From IMG/VR virus record IMGVR_UViG_3300046007_008377, positions 1 to 64,000 of that record: a stretch of 64,000 nucleotides of DNA; one strand, 5' to 3'. Below the pieces are notes generated by a model. That model made no database searches. It was given only the letters and a program-made list of their open reading frames with translations, and was not told where the DNA came from. The DNA comes from a virus. Of the stretch, positions 9,313 through 19,300 are shown piece by piece (position 1 is the stretch's first letter; every line of letters begins with the position of its first letter). Both the position numbers and the translations under genes were made by a program.

Positions 9313-10152
9313 ATGGGAGTAGCTAGTGCTATAACAGGAGGATTAGGTGTTGGTATGGGAATATACCAAACAATCGCTGGTGCAAAAGAAAAACGTGATG
9401 CTGAAAACGCATTAGAAAATTATCAACGACAAGAGTTAGAAAATGTTCAAAAAGATCGTGCAGTTTCTACATTAGGGGCTGATTTACAACGTGAAGAAGC
9501 AGCGCGTTTAGCTTCTGGACAAATTTCTGCTTTACAAGGAGGCGGTACTCGTGCATTGGTAGGTGGACTTGGGCGTGTTGAAGTTGGTACTCAAAATGTA
9601 AATCAGCAAATTGGAGCAAATTTAGACATGCAGCAAAAAGAAATTGATGCTGCAATTGCTCAAGACGACGCAAACATTCGCTCTATGCAAGAAGCGCGTG
9701 AAAACGCAGATATAGAAGGATTATCTTCGCAATATATGTCAGGTAAACAAGATCAAAATACAGGGCTAGGAAATATAGTAATGGGCGCTGGAATGGCAGC
9801 TAATTCTATTGGAGCAATGAATAGTTCTGGAGCAGGATCCGAGGGAGCAAGTGGAATTACTACAAGCGGTACTGCAACAGGTCCAAATACTCCAATGAGT
9901 TCTACAAATATGAGATTTGCGCCTCAATCTGGGTATGCTAACGCGCCAATTTTGACAAATCCTGCATACAATCCTCAAAATTATGGACCGCAAAACGCTT
10001 ACGGAATATTTAATCAACAATATCCATACGGAAATTCGTATGGGCCTAAACAACAAGTGGTAGGCACATCTCCTACAACTCAATTTGGGCAATTTGGACG
10101 CGGAATGTTTGCTCAACCAGGAATACCACAATCAGGGTATTATAACCGATAA
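9313..10152 (+). CDS. putative internal virion (ejection) protein, small
   Basis: A 279-aa protein. Residues 1-25 are a glycine-rich hydrophobic helix (GVASAITGGLGVGMGIYQTIAGA). Residues 26-140 are a helical, Gln/Ala-rich region, and residues 180-279 are a low-complexity Gly/Asn/Pro/Tyr/Gln tail. This layout is seen in internal core proteins of podoviruses (T7 gp14-like) that are ejected and insert into the outer membrane. It precedes two larger proteins of the same presumed class with gaps of 12 and 2 bp. The function is inferred from composition and order. Confidence 0.5.
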   Translation: MGVASAITGGLGVGMGIYQTIAGAKEKRDAENALENYQRQELENVQKDRAVSTLGADLQREEAARLASGQISALQGGGTRALVGGLGRVEVGTQNVNQQIGANLDMQQKEIDAAIAQDDANIRSMQEARENADIEGLSSQYMSGKQDQNTGLGNIVMGAGMAANSIGAMNSSGAGSEGASGITTSGTATGPNTPMSSTNMRFAPQSGYANAPILTNPAYNPQNYGPQNAYGIFNQQYPYGNSYGPKQQVVGTSPTTQFGQFGRGMFAQPGIPQSGYYNR

Positions 10153-10164
10153 ATTAAAAAAAAC

Positions 10165-11694
10165 ATGGCTATAGGAAGAGTTGGATCATTTGCCACAGAC
10201 AGACCGATACAAGACACCGTTGGTGATGCTTTAAAGTACACCGAGCAAATGGCTTTTAAATATCGTGAAGAAGACGAAAAGAAAAAAGCTGCAATTGCTA
10301 AAGAAAAAGAAGAAAAAGAAAAATTATTAAAACCTTTAGATGATAAAGTAACATATACGCCTTATGATTCTGATAACGCAATGAGGTTTGATTTGGCAAA
10401 TAAATTAAGAACAAGAATTGATCAAGCTTCAGACGATGTAAGAAAAGGAAAAATATCTCAACAAGATTGGAACTTAATAAATGCCAATGCAAAAGCAACT
10501 TTAGATTTTGTTAATCAAGGAGCCGCAAACATCAATACGCAAGCTGCTAATATGGCAAAATTAGCGGCTGAAGGGAAATTAGCTAAAGGATCTGTTGACG
10601 AGGCTTTGAGGCTAGGTGGCGCGGTAGACAATAGAAGAATTAATTTTGAAATAAATCCTGACGGAACTGCAAACACAATTTTATTTGATGAAAACAATGA
10701 AATTATTGAAAAAGGAGGTATAGACAAAGTAGGATCTACTATTTACAATCCTGTTTTAAATGTAGATTATGATGCAGAATTGCAACAATTTAAAACTGCA
10801 AACCCTATTGATTTTACAGAAACTCTTACAGGAACTAGGAAGGTTGGCGTTAAAGAATTAACTCCTAGACTAAAAAGCACTATTGATAAATATGCAGAAG
10901 CAAAATTAGCAGATAAAGATGCTTTAATAAACGCTTACTACAATGAAACTGGTATATTTAAAAAAGACATCACAAGTCCTGAAGACATTGCTTTGGCTAA
11001 AAAATACATTGTAGAGAAATTTGAAGGTTCTTACAATAAAGAATTGACTGTTGATGAAGCTACTCAAAGAGCAAATTTAGCGCGCCAAAAAGCCTTAGAC
11101 GAAAAAGACAAAGTAAAAATTAAAGATTTTAAATTTGACAATTATAGAAAAGACGACTTTGTAGGTAATGTAGTAGATCCAAAAACAGTTTATACAAATG
11201 GAGTCTCGTTTACTAAGCCTATTGGAATAGCTAATTTAGGAGGAGCAAATTCTGACTTAAATATGGTTCAAGTTTTAGGTTTTACGAAAGACAAAACGAC
11301 TGGAGATCTTGTTTTTACAGGTAAAGCACTTAAAACTAAAAATGCTAAATTTACTGTTGGAGGAAAAACTTATGATTTTTCTACGGTATCTGATTTAGCC
11401 GCAGGAGGTAATCAAGAAGCTCAAGCAGCTTTAACATCTTATAATGTAGCAAATAATTACGGAAACTTTACTAGAAGATTACCTAGCGAAGACGAAGCAA
11501 ATGCCGTTCTTGGCGCAATAGGATTAGATTATGCAGCGGCTATTAATATATTGGAAAAGAAAAATCCAACCGCAAAAAAATCTACAACAAAACCTAAAGC
11601 AAATACTCAAGACGATTTTAATGCTAAATGGGCTAAATTAAAGCCAGGAGAAACTTTAGTTGGTCCTGATGGTAAAACCTATAAGAAAAAATAA
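10165..11694 (+). CDS. putative internal virion protein, medium
   Basis: A 509-aa protein, charged and mainly helical in its N-terminal half, with a coiled-coil-like EKEEKEK run near residues 45-53. It has a beta-rich middle at 330-410 and a short C-terminal module that ends KLKPGETLVGPDGKTYKKK. It lies between the small internal protein and a 1376-aa protein, with tight spacing (2 bp to the next gene), consistent with an ejected cargo set. No enzyme motif was seen. Confidence 0.45.
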   Translation: MAIGRVGSFATDRPIQDTVGDALKYTEQMAFKYREEDEKKKAAIAKEKEEKEKLLKPLDDKVTYTPYDSDNAMRFDLANKLRTRIDQASDDVRKGKISQQDWNLINANAKATLDFVNQGAANINTQAANMAKLAAEGKLAKGSVDEALRLGGAVDNRRINFEINPDGTANTILFDENNEIIEKGGIDKVGSTIYNPVLNVDYDAELQQFKTANPIDFTETLTGTRKVGVKELTPRLKSTIDKYAEAKLADKDALINAYYNETGIFKKDITSPEDIALAKKYIVEKFEGSYNKELTVDEATQRANLARQKALDEKDKVKIKDFKFDNYRKDDFVGNVVDPKTVYTNGVSFTKPIGIANLGGANSDLNMVQVLGFTKDKTTGDLVFTGKALKTKNAKFTVGGKTYDFSTVSDLAAGGNQEAQAALTSYNVANNYGNFTRRLPSEDEANAVLGAIGLDYAAAINILEKKNPTAKKSTTKPKANTQDDFNAKWAKLKPGETLVGPDGKTYKKK

Positions 11695-11696
11695 AT

Positions 11697-14600
11697 ATGT
11701 TACAGCCTAAACCAAAATTTACACCGCCAAGTGACGCTGTTGTTGTTGAGTCAGAAAGTTCTTTTGTTCCGCCTTCAGATGCCATTGAAATAAAAAAAAA
11801 AGAACCTGCGGAATCGACTTCTACTACTCCAGAGAAAAATTTGGAATCGGTACAGAAAGTTGGTTCTTCGGATATAATAGGTTCTGATGGCGTTTCTAGA
11901 CTTAAACCTGATTTAAAAACTGCTGAGCAATCAGCAAATCCGCCAAAGTCAAAAGTTGATCAAACAAAATCTATTAAAAAATTTGAAGGATTAATTCCTG
12001 ACAAAACAAAAGGATTTTACCAAAAAGGGGAAGAAAACGTAGGGAATAAAGCATATATTGATAGCGGCTTTAAAAACAAGACAGAATATGTTGTTGAAAA
12101 TAATCAATTAGCGCCAAAAACTAAAACTACTTATGTTAGTGAGGCAACTAAAAACTTAAAGGCAAATTACGCTAAAGAGGTTGGTAGAAAGTCAATTTCA
12201 GAATACGATCCTAATTTAACCGAAGAAAATTTACAAAGGGAAAAAGAGCAGTCTGGCGTACTCAACACGTTAGGAAAAGTCGGTAAATACGTATTAAACG
12301 CTACAGGAGAAAGTCTATCAGCTTTAAACGAAGCTTTTGGTGGTGATGAGGGTTATTTTACTATTGACCAATACAAGCCGTTACAAGACCAAAAAACACA
12401 AGCTAAATCTGAATTACAAAGAGAAGGACTTCCTATTACTGAAGAAGCTATTCAAAAAAGAGCAGAAGACATTTTTAGAAAAGAAGATAGAATCCAACAA
12501 ATTCAAAAAAGAGTTGATGCAAATTTACCTGAAGATTACGATAGAGAAGGTATTTGGAAAGAATTAAAATTAGACAATCTTAAAAACAACGATAAATTAA
12601 GGTCGGCAGTTGCTACAATAGACATAAATAAAAAGCAAATAGACGATTTTAATAAATATGCGGCATACATAAATAGTTTACCAAAAGAAAAAGTTACTCA
12701 AGAAAAGGTTGATAAGTACAACAAACTATTGGCAGATGCGCAAGATTCTTCTGAATCCTTAGAATACTACAAAAAATCATTTCCTAAATTACTTAAAGAG
12801 GTAAAAAGTAGCGACGAGTTGTTAGATGTAATGAAATTTAATTACGACGACTACGAAAAGGCATATTCTAATATTACAGGCCTTGGAAAAACAATAGCAA
12901 TGGGGTCTTTAAAACTTGCTGGAGAAACGGCAAATTATACTGACCAACTATTAGGTAGAGAAGGCGGCGACATCGGATATAGACAAGAAATAATAGACGT
13001 TGCCAACGAAGAGCTTGATAAAAACAGACAAGACAAAGAACAATTCATTCGGTATAAAGCAAAAGATATTAGCAGTTTTTCTGATGGAGGTTCGTTTATG
13101 GCGCAATTAGGTACAGAACAATTACCTGTTTACGCTACTTTGTTATTGGCTCCTGAAATTGGACTTCCCTTATTGGGAACAGGAACAGCTGGAGAGCAAT
13201 TTAGAAACATGGAAGTAGAAGAAATGCAACCATTTGCAAAACAAACTACTTTTGGACAAAAATTAGCTACAGCTTATTTATACGGAAGTGCTGAAACTTT
13301 ATTCGAAAGATTAGGAACGGTAGGTATTTTAAAAAATATTGAAAAATCAATAGCTAGAGCATCAAATGCTTCAAGAAGATTAATTTACGAAGGTGCGGCA
13401 AAGGAGTCTACAAAATTAGCAAAACGACTTGGACTTAATACGGCAATAGAAGGAGGTACAGAATATTTAACAGCAGAAGCGCAAATTGGAGCAGACAGAT
13501 ATGTTTCTGGAAAAAACATATCTAGCCAACAAGCCAATGAAAGACGTTTTGAAAGCACAGTTGCAGGAGGTTTGATGGGAGGCTCAATGACTTTAGTAGG
13601 TGGAGTTTGGGGTTCTATTGCGCAAAATGCAAAATTATATTCAGAAAATAAAGACATTAAAGAAACTAAAGCAATTCTTTCTCAAATTGATTTATTAAGC
13701 AATGAATTAAAAAACAATCCTAACTTAACTACTGAAGACAAAAAAATAATTTACGACAAAATGAATGACTTAACTAATAAGTCGTTTGATATTGTAATTA
13801 AAAACTCTGAAAAAGGAAAAAACTTTTCGGCTAAAGAAAATCAATTTTTAGTAGACATAAACGTTAAGCAAGACCAATTAAAACAAAAGTTTGAAGAATT
13901 AAAAAATTCAAACATTTCTAAAGAGCAAAAAGAATTATTAACTACAGACTTAAACAACCAGTACAAGCAGTTAGAAAAAGATCGTAATAGCACTTTAAAA
14001 GGAGAGTTCGAGACAATTCCAGACATTAGAAAAATCATAACTTTTCAAAAGAAAGAAGAAGATAATTTAAAAGATGATGAAGCTCCAATTAATAAAAATA
14101 AATTACAACCCGAATTGGGATTGCAAGAGGAAACTATCGCTACTGCACAATTGCAAGAAGTAGCAATACCAGATTGGCTTAGACAAGAATATGATGATAG
14201 ACTTAAACAGTATAAAGAAAACATTTCTACTGCAAAAAAATATTTAGAAGAAGAAAAAGCAAAAGGATTCTTTTCAAGAAGTAAAAGCGAAATAAAATAC
14301 TATGAAGATGATGTAAAATTTAATGAAGATAAGGTTAAATTACTGACAGAAAACCCTGTTGAATTTTACAAACAACAATTAAAATCTGTAAAAGAAAGCC
14401 ATGAGGAAAGACTTAATTACGATTCTACATACAAACAAGACTTAATAGATAGATTTGGCACTACTGATTTTAATATAACTTATTCTGATGCAATTGACAA
14501 CATTAATGGAAAAATTAGAGATTACGAAAGTGTACAAAAAACAGCCAATGAAAATGCACAAATAAAGGCAGAAGAATTTAAGCAACCTACGCAAGAACAA

Positions 14601-15827
14601 ACCAACGAACAAAAAGTAGAACAACTAAGAGCCGACGAGCAAGCTGAATTAAAAGCTGCTTTTCCAAACGCGGAATTAAACGAAGAAGGAAAAATTGATA
14701 AAGAAAAATTATCTACTGAAGACCAAGTAGAATTTAATAAAATTTACGATAAGTACGACAAGCCAATTACTCGTTTATTAGAAGCTGAAAGTAAAAAACC
14801 TTCTCAAGAACAAGAAACAAGCTCGGAGCAAAAAATAGCCGAAATAGAGAAAAAAAGGGTTGAAACAGAAGCTAAAATTAAAAGAAAAGATTTATTTACA
14901 GGAGTAGGTGAATTTTCTACTGAATTAGGAGACAGCGATAAAGCAGCGGTTCCGGTTTCTCGCAATGAAACAAAAGGAATTGAATTTGTTGAATATGCAC
15001 ACCCCGACACAGGAAGTATAGATGTAATTGTTTCAGGAAAATCAGATAATGATTTTGTTGGATTTTATAGACTTTATGAAAATGGAAAACCTACAAACAA
15101 ATGGAGTTCTAAGTTTGAAAACAAATCAAGAAACAAAGAAGATTTTAAAACAATGATTTCTGGCGTTCAGGAATTATTACCTGAAGGACATCAATACACG
15201 GAAAAAACAAGCATATCTACTGACGGTTTAAGAGTTTGGAATCAGCAATTAAATAAAGGATATGAGTTACAATATGACGCAAATGGAAATATTGTAACAA
15301 ATACTGTAGCTATAAATGGAGATGCTATAGTTAATGAATTAGGAGTTGACGTTAATAAAGGCAATTTTGAAAACATAAAAATAACAAAAGAGCAATTTGA
15401 AACAGTTAAGAAAGCTCTACTTCCGTATTTAGAAAAGTTAGGTTTAAATGAAAGTAACATAAGGTATTCAGGAGAAAAAGTAACTGCACCAGGAGCTAAG
15501 GCTAGCGTACAAATAGACTTGCCTATATTGGTAAAATCTGCAAAAGGTAAAACTCAAGCCGAAGCAACTTCGTCAAAAAGTGGCGATGTTGGCGTTGCAA
15601 AAGCAACTGAGACTACAGAAGATTCAACATCTAACAAGTTCGAAAAATCATTAACTTTGCTAAAAGAAATTAACGCCAAGCAAGGAGTAGATGCTCGAAA
15701 TGCAAAAAGAGAGCGTAATGAATTTTTAAAAGAGAATCCAACTATAAAATACATTGATGATAATTACAAAAACATCATAAAACAACTTGAAAAACAAGGT
15801 TTATTTAAACAACTAAAAGATTGCTAA
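11697..15827 (+). CDS. large internal virion protein
   Basis: A 1376-aa protein with an N-terminal low-complexity Pro/Ser/Lys region (1-100) and long helical, coiled-coil regions (230-400 and 640-1000). A hydrophobic Gly/Ala-rich stretch lies near residues 475-500 (YATLLLAPEIGLPLLGTGTAG). A mixed alpha/beta domain at 1070-1290 is followed by a helical end. The hydrophobic patch inside a long helical protein fits a membrane-crossing ejection protein. The last codons (KQLKDC) run to within 2 bp of the ferritin gene. No peptidoglycan hydrolase or polymerase motif could be found. Confidence 0.5.
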   Translation: MLQPKPKFTPPSDAVVVESESSFVPPSDAIEIKKKEPAESTSTTPEKNLESVQKVGSSDIIGSDGVSRLKPDLKTAEQSANPPKSKVDQTKSIKKFEGLIPDKTKGFYQKGEENVGNKAYIDSGFKNKTEYVVENNQLAPKTKTTYVSEATKNLKANYAKEVGRKSISEYDPNLTEENLQREKEQSGVLNTLGKVGKYVLNATGESLSALNEAFGGDEGYFTIDQYKPLQDQKTQAKSELQREGLPITEEAIQKRAEDIFRKEDRIQQIQKRVDANLPEDYDREGIWKELKLDNLKNNDKLRSAVATIDINKKQIDDFNKYAAYINSLPKEKVTQEKVDKYNKLLADAQDSSESLEYYKKSFPKLLKEVKSSDELLDVMKFNYDDYEKAYSNITGLGKTIAMGSLKLAGETANYTDQLLGREGGDIGYRQEIIDVANEELDKNRQDKEQFIRYKAKDISSFSDGGSFMAQLGTEQLPVYATLLLAPEIGLPLLGTGTAGEQFRNMEVEEMQPFAKQTTFGQKLATAYLYGSAETLFERLGTVGILKNIEKSIARASNASRRLIYEGAAKESTKLAKRLGLNTAIEGGTEYLTAEAQIGADRYVSGKNISSQQANERRFESTVAGGLMGGSMTLVGGVWGSIAQNAKLYSENKDIKETKAILSQIDLLSNELKNNPNLTTEDKKIIYDKMNDLTNKSFDIVIKNSEKGKNFSAKENQFLVDINVKQDQLKQKFEELKNSNISKEQKELLTTDLNNQYKQLEKDRNSTLKGEFETIPDIRKIITFQKKEEDNLKDDEAPINKNKLQPELGLQEETIATAQLQEVAIPDWLRQEYDDRLKQYKENISTAKKYLEEEKAKGFFSRSKSEIKYYEDDVKFNEDKVKLLTENPVEFYKQQLKSVKESHEERLNYDSTYKQDLIDRFGTTDFNITYSDAIDNINGKIRDYESVQKTANENAQIKAEEFKQPTQEQTNEQKVEQLRADEQAELKAAFPNAELNEEGKIDKEKLSTEDQVEFNKIYDKYDKPITRLLEAESKKPSQEQETSSEQKIAEIEKKRVETEAKIKRKDLFTGVGEFSTELGDSDKAAVPVSRNETKGIEFVEYAHPDTGSIDVIVSGKSDNDFVGFYRLYENGKPTNKWSSKFENKSRNKEDFKTMISGVQELLPEGHQYTEKTSISTDGLRVWNQQLNKGYELQYDANGNIVTNTVAINGDAIVNELGVDVNKGNFENIKITKEQFETVKKALLPYLEKLGLNESNIRYSGEKVTAPGAKASVQIDLPILVKSAKGKTQAEATSSKSGDVGVAKATETTEDSTSNKFEKSLTLLKEINAKQGVDARNAKRERNEFLKENPTIKYIDDNYKNIIKQLEKQGLFKQLKDC

Positions 15828-15828
15828 A

Positions 15829-16323
15829 ATGAAATTAGAAACGTTAAGTCCAGAAATAGTAAAATTGCTTACTAACAGATTGTCAAATGAGTATTCTGCT
15901 CAGTATTTGTATCAACACTTAGCAAATTGGTGTGAAAATGAAGGCTATTTAGTTGCTTCTGAGTTTTTCAAAAACGAAAGCAATGATGAACTATCTCATG
16001 CTAAAAAAATTCAAAAGTTTATGACTGACTGGAATGTTCTTCCAGTTTTGCCAATTATACAATCTCCAAAAGCAGAAATTTCAGTATTGGCTGATTGTAT
16101 AAATTCAGCCTATGCTGCTGAATTGGAATTATACGAACTTTACGAGGAAACTTCTAACAAAATTTTGAAAATTGGAGATACTTGTGTTTTTGATTTTCTT
16201 ATGTTTTTCAGAGATGTTCAGCAAAAAAGCGTTGCTGAATATGCTACAAAATTAAATATGCTAAACGGTATTGACGTTAACAATAAATTCCAAATGCTTT
16301 CTATTGAAAAGAAACTTTTTTAA
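15829..16323 (+). CDS. ferritin-like iron-storage protein
   Basis: A 164-aa four-helix ferritin. Visible ligands are E21, E54 and H57 (the ELSH form of ExxH), E100, and Q131 or Q132. These match the ferroxidase residues of bacterial ferritins; the position equivalent to E130 of E. coli FtnA appears to be Ser134. Length and helix spacing are normal for the family. In the cell it would oxidise and store Fe(II). The gene is embedded in the virion operon, 1 bp after the large internal protein and 9 bp before the polyvalent protein. That setting is unusual and raises the question of packaging or protection from oxidative damage. Confidence 0.85.
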   Translation: MKLETLSPEIVKLLTNRLSNEYSAQYLYQHLANWCENEGYLVASEFFKNESNDELSHAKKIQKFMTDWNVLPVLPIIQSPKAEISVLADCINSAYAAELELYELYEETSNKILKIGDTCVFDFLMFFRDVQQKSVAEYATKLNMLNGIDVNNKFQMLSIEKKLF

Positions 16324-16332
16324 AAAATTATT

Positions 16333-19300
16333 ATGGCAGTACCTTGTATAGAGTATAAAGGAAAAAAATATAGTTACGCTGAATTTGCTACTTTGCTACA
16401 TGATGGAGAATTGGCAAATTTAGTAAATGATGGCGTTTTAAAAGGTTTCGAAGATATTCCTAGCGAATTAAAAATTGTCAGAGATGAAGCAGTACCGGCA
16501 AGAAATACTCCTGCTAATGAAAACGTTCAACCTAGAGTTGAGCCATTGGGAAAAGTACGAAATGTCGAGCAACAAAACGCTCCAAAAGAAAACGTACAAC
16601 CCGCCAATGACGTTAGAGCAAGTGAAGTTACTAATGAAGTAACATTAGATGATATTCAAAATTTTATTAATGAAACATATTTAAACGATGAAAAAGGCAG
16701 CCCAACAGCCAAAGCCGACCAAGGAGCAATTGAAGATAGTAATGAAAAAAATCGCGCAATCCCTATTGTTGAAAAAGGCAAAAAACAAGTAAAAGTTACT
16801 AAAGAAGGCAAAGTTTCTATGCAAGGAAGAAAATCCTTAGCTAAAAGACAATTTAAAGGTGATAGAAAAACGGCTTCTGAAATTGATCCTACAGACGCTA
16901 CATCTTTGGCTTTACAATATTTTGTAAACGGAGGTAAAGTAGCAAGTGATTATTTTGCTAAAAAATCAGAGCGTCAAGCTAGAACTAATGGACTTAATGG
17001 AATTGCTTCTAAAGAAGCGAAAACAGCCAAAGGACGGAAAGCAACAATTGACGAAATTGCTCACGATATTTGGGAGTCGGCAGAAAACGAGAAATTAAAT
17101 ATTGACAGCCGAGATATTAAAAACGCAGTTGAAGATGTAGTAAATGGAAATCTAACGGTTCAAAACGTAGTTGACAGTTTACTTAAAAGTTACAACGTAG
17201 AAAAAGAAGATTTAGCAGATTACGAAAGAAAATACGCAGAAGCGTTCCAAGAATATCAAGAGGAAGAACAAGACTATTCGGAAGAAAGTATTAAAAACAT
17301 AGAGTCGTCATTAGATTATTTGTCTGACGCAGAAATTGTAGAACTTGCTAATTCTCAAGAAAAAAGTTTTGATGATTATATAAAAGACCTTGAAAGCCGA
17401 CAAGTAACGTATGATTTAGGACCGTTTATTTCTGAACAAGGAACTATACAACCTGATGGGTATATTTTATCTGAAGACGGAGAATTATTATCTCCAGAAT
17501 CGGTTAGAAATGTCAAGCAAGTTAATCCTGGTGTCAAAGCGGTTGAAAAACTTAAAACTCCTGTAAGCAAAAAATCTCCTGAACTTATTGAGGTCAATAA
17601 ACAATTAAAAGAAGCTCAAGAAAAAGAAAAAACAGCTAAAGATGCCTTGCTTAGAAAAATGGCTAAGTTGGACAACGAAGCAATAAAAGACAATCAAGAT
17701 TTATTTGGTAAAAGAAAAAGCGAAGATGCTAATTTACTTTTTGACGAAAGAGTTGATTCTAATGCAAGAAATAAAGTTTTAGAAAAAGAGAAGGCAAGGC
17801 TAAATGAAATTAGAGAAGAAATAAAAGCGCTAAAAGAGACCAAAGCTAAAATTGAAAGTGGCGAAACGGTTTCTACAAGCGAAATGGATTTTGAATCGCA
17901 AAAAAAAGTTAATACAGGAAACGTTGAAATTAACAAACAAATAGAAAATGGAAATATCACGCCAAAACAAGTCGATGAATTTGTCAATGATGACAGAAAA
18001 GCAGCAGAAATTGAACCAATTGTCAAGGCTGTTGAAAGCAAAGCAAAAAGCGACTCAAAAGTTGAACTCAAACAAGTCGTTGTTGATGTCGAAAATGAAA
18101 TTAAACGAGAACCAGCCGATAGAAGAGATGATGGAAGAGTTCAAAAGTATTCAGGAAAATCTTTAGTTCAGCAAGAAAATAAAAGACCAGGAATTGTAGT
18201 CCAAGCAGAATCTAAAATGCCTCCTACAAAGAATTTTGTTTCTAGAAATTATGAAATTGACGAGGTTCAAAAACAAGGAGTTAATTCTGCATTGTCTTTA
18301 TTTGAAAACGGTGGAAAATCTTTCTTATTAGCAGATGGAACAGGAGTTGGAAAAACAAGACAAATACTTGTTACCGCAAAAGAATATCTTGACAAATTTG
18401 GAGGCAAAGTTTTAATTATAAGCGAAAACACAACTATTCTTACTAAGAACTTTGCTAATGACGCAAAGGCATTGGGTATAAATATGAATGAATTTGAGTT
18501 TGGTACTTATAATGATTTACGAACAGGTAAAAAAGGTAAAGATAATTATGGTCTAGTTATTTACGACGAAGCTCACAATCTAAAAAATCAAGAGTCTGGA
18601 AAAGCTATTGCAGCAGGAAATATAAAATCAAAAAACAACATGTATGTTACGGCTACTCCTATGGACACGATAGGTAGCGCTGTGTATTTTATATCAGAAG
18701 TTTCAGGAGTTACAGAAGAAGAGGCATATAGCATGCTTGGATTAAACGTAAAAAAGGAAAAAGATACGTTAACAGGGCAAGAAGTAAAAATAGTAACGCT
18801 TCAAGAAGGCGTTGCTCCTGCTGACATAAAAAGAAATATTGTTAAAATTCGCGAAGAAATAATATCTAAAGGAGCAATGCTTCGTAGAGAATATCCTTTT
18901 TATGGTGAATTTGTAGAAGATAAAATTTCTCTTACAGAAGAACAAGCAGAAGAACAAGATGAAATTGAAAGTAATTGGGACGATAGAATAGAGGCTGAGA
19001 GCGTTAATGATGATGGAAGGGTTAATTTTAGAAAAAAAATGAACCTTTCAGGACAAAAGTCTGGAGAGTTAAGCCGATGGAGCGAATCAACTAAAATTAA
19101 ATATACTTTCAAAGAAGTTGTAAAGGCAATAAAAGAAGGCAAAAAAGTTGTTGTAATAGCTGAAGGAGTTAATGAAACTACAATTACTGCAATTGACAAA
19201 GTTGTTCCTGGATTCCTTTCTGAATTGTCAAAAATGCTTAAAGCAGAAGGATATAAAGTAGCTGAAATTTTTGGAAAATCAGATAAAGGTGAGGCTAATG

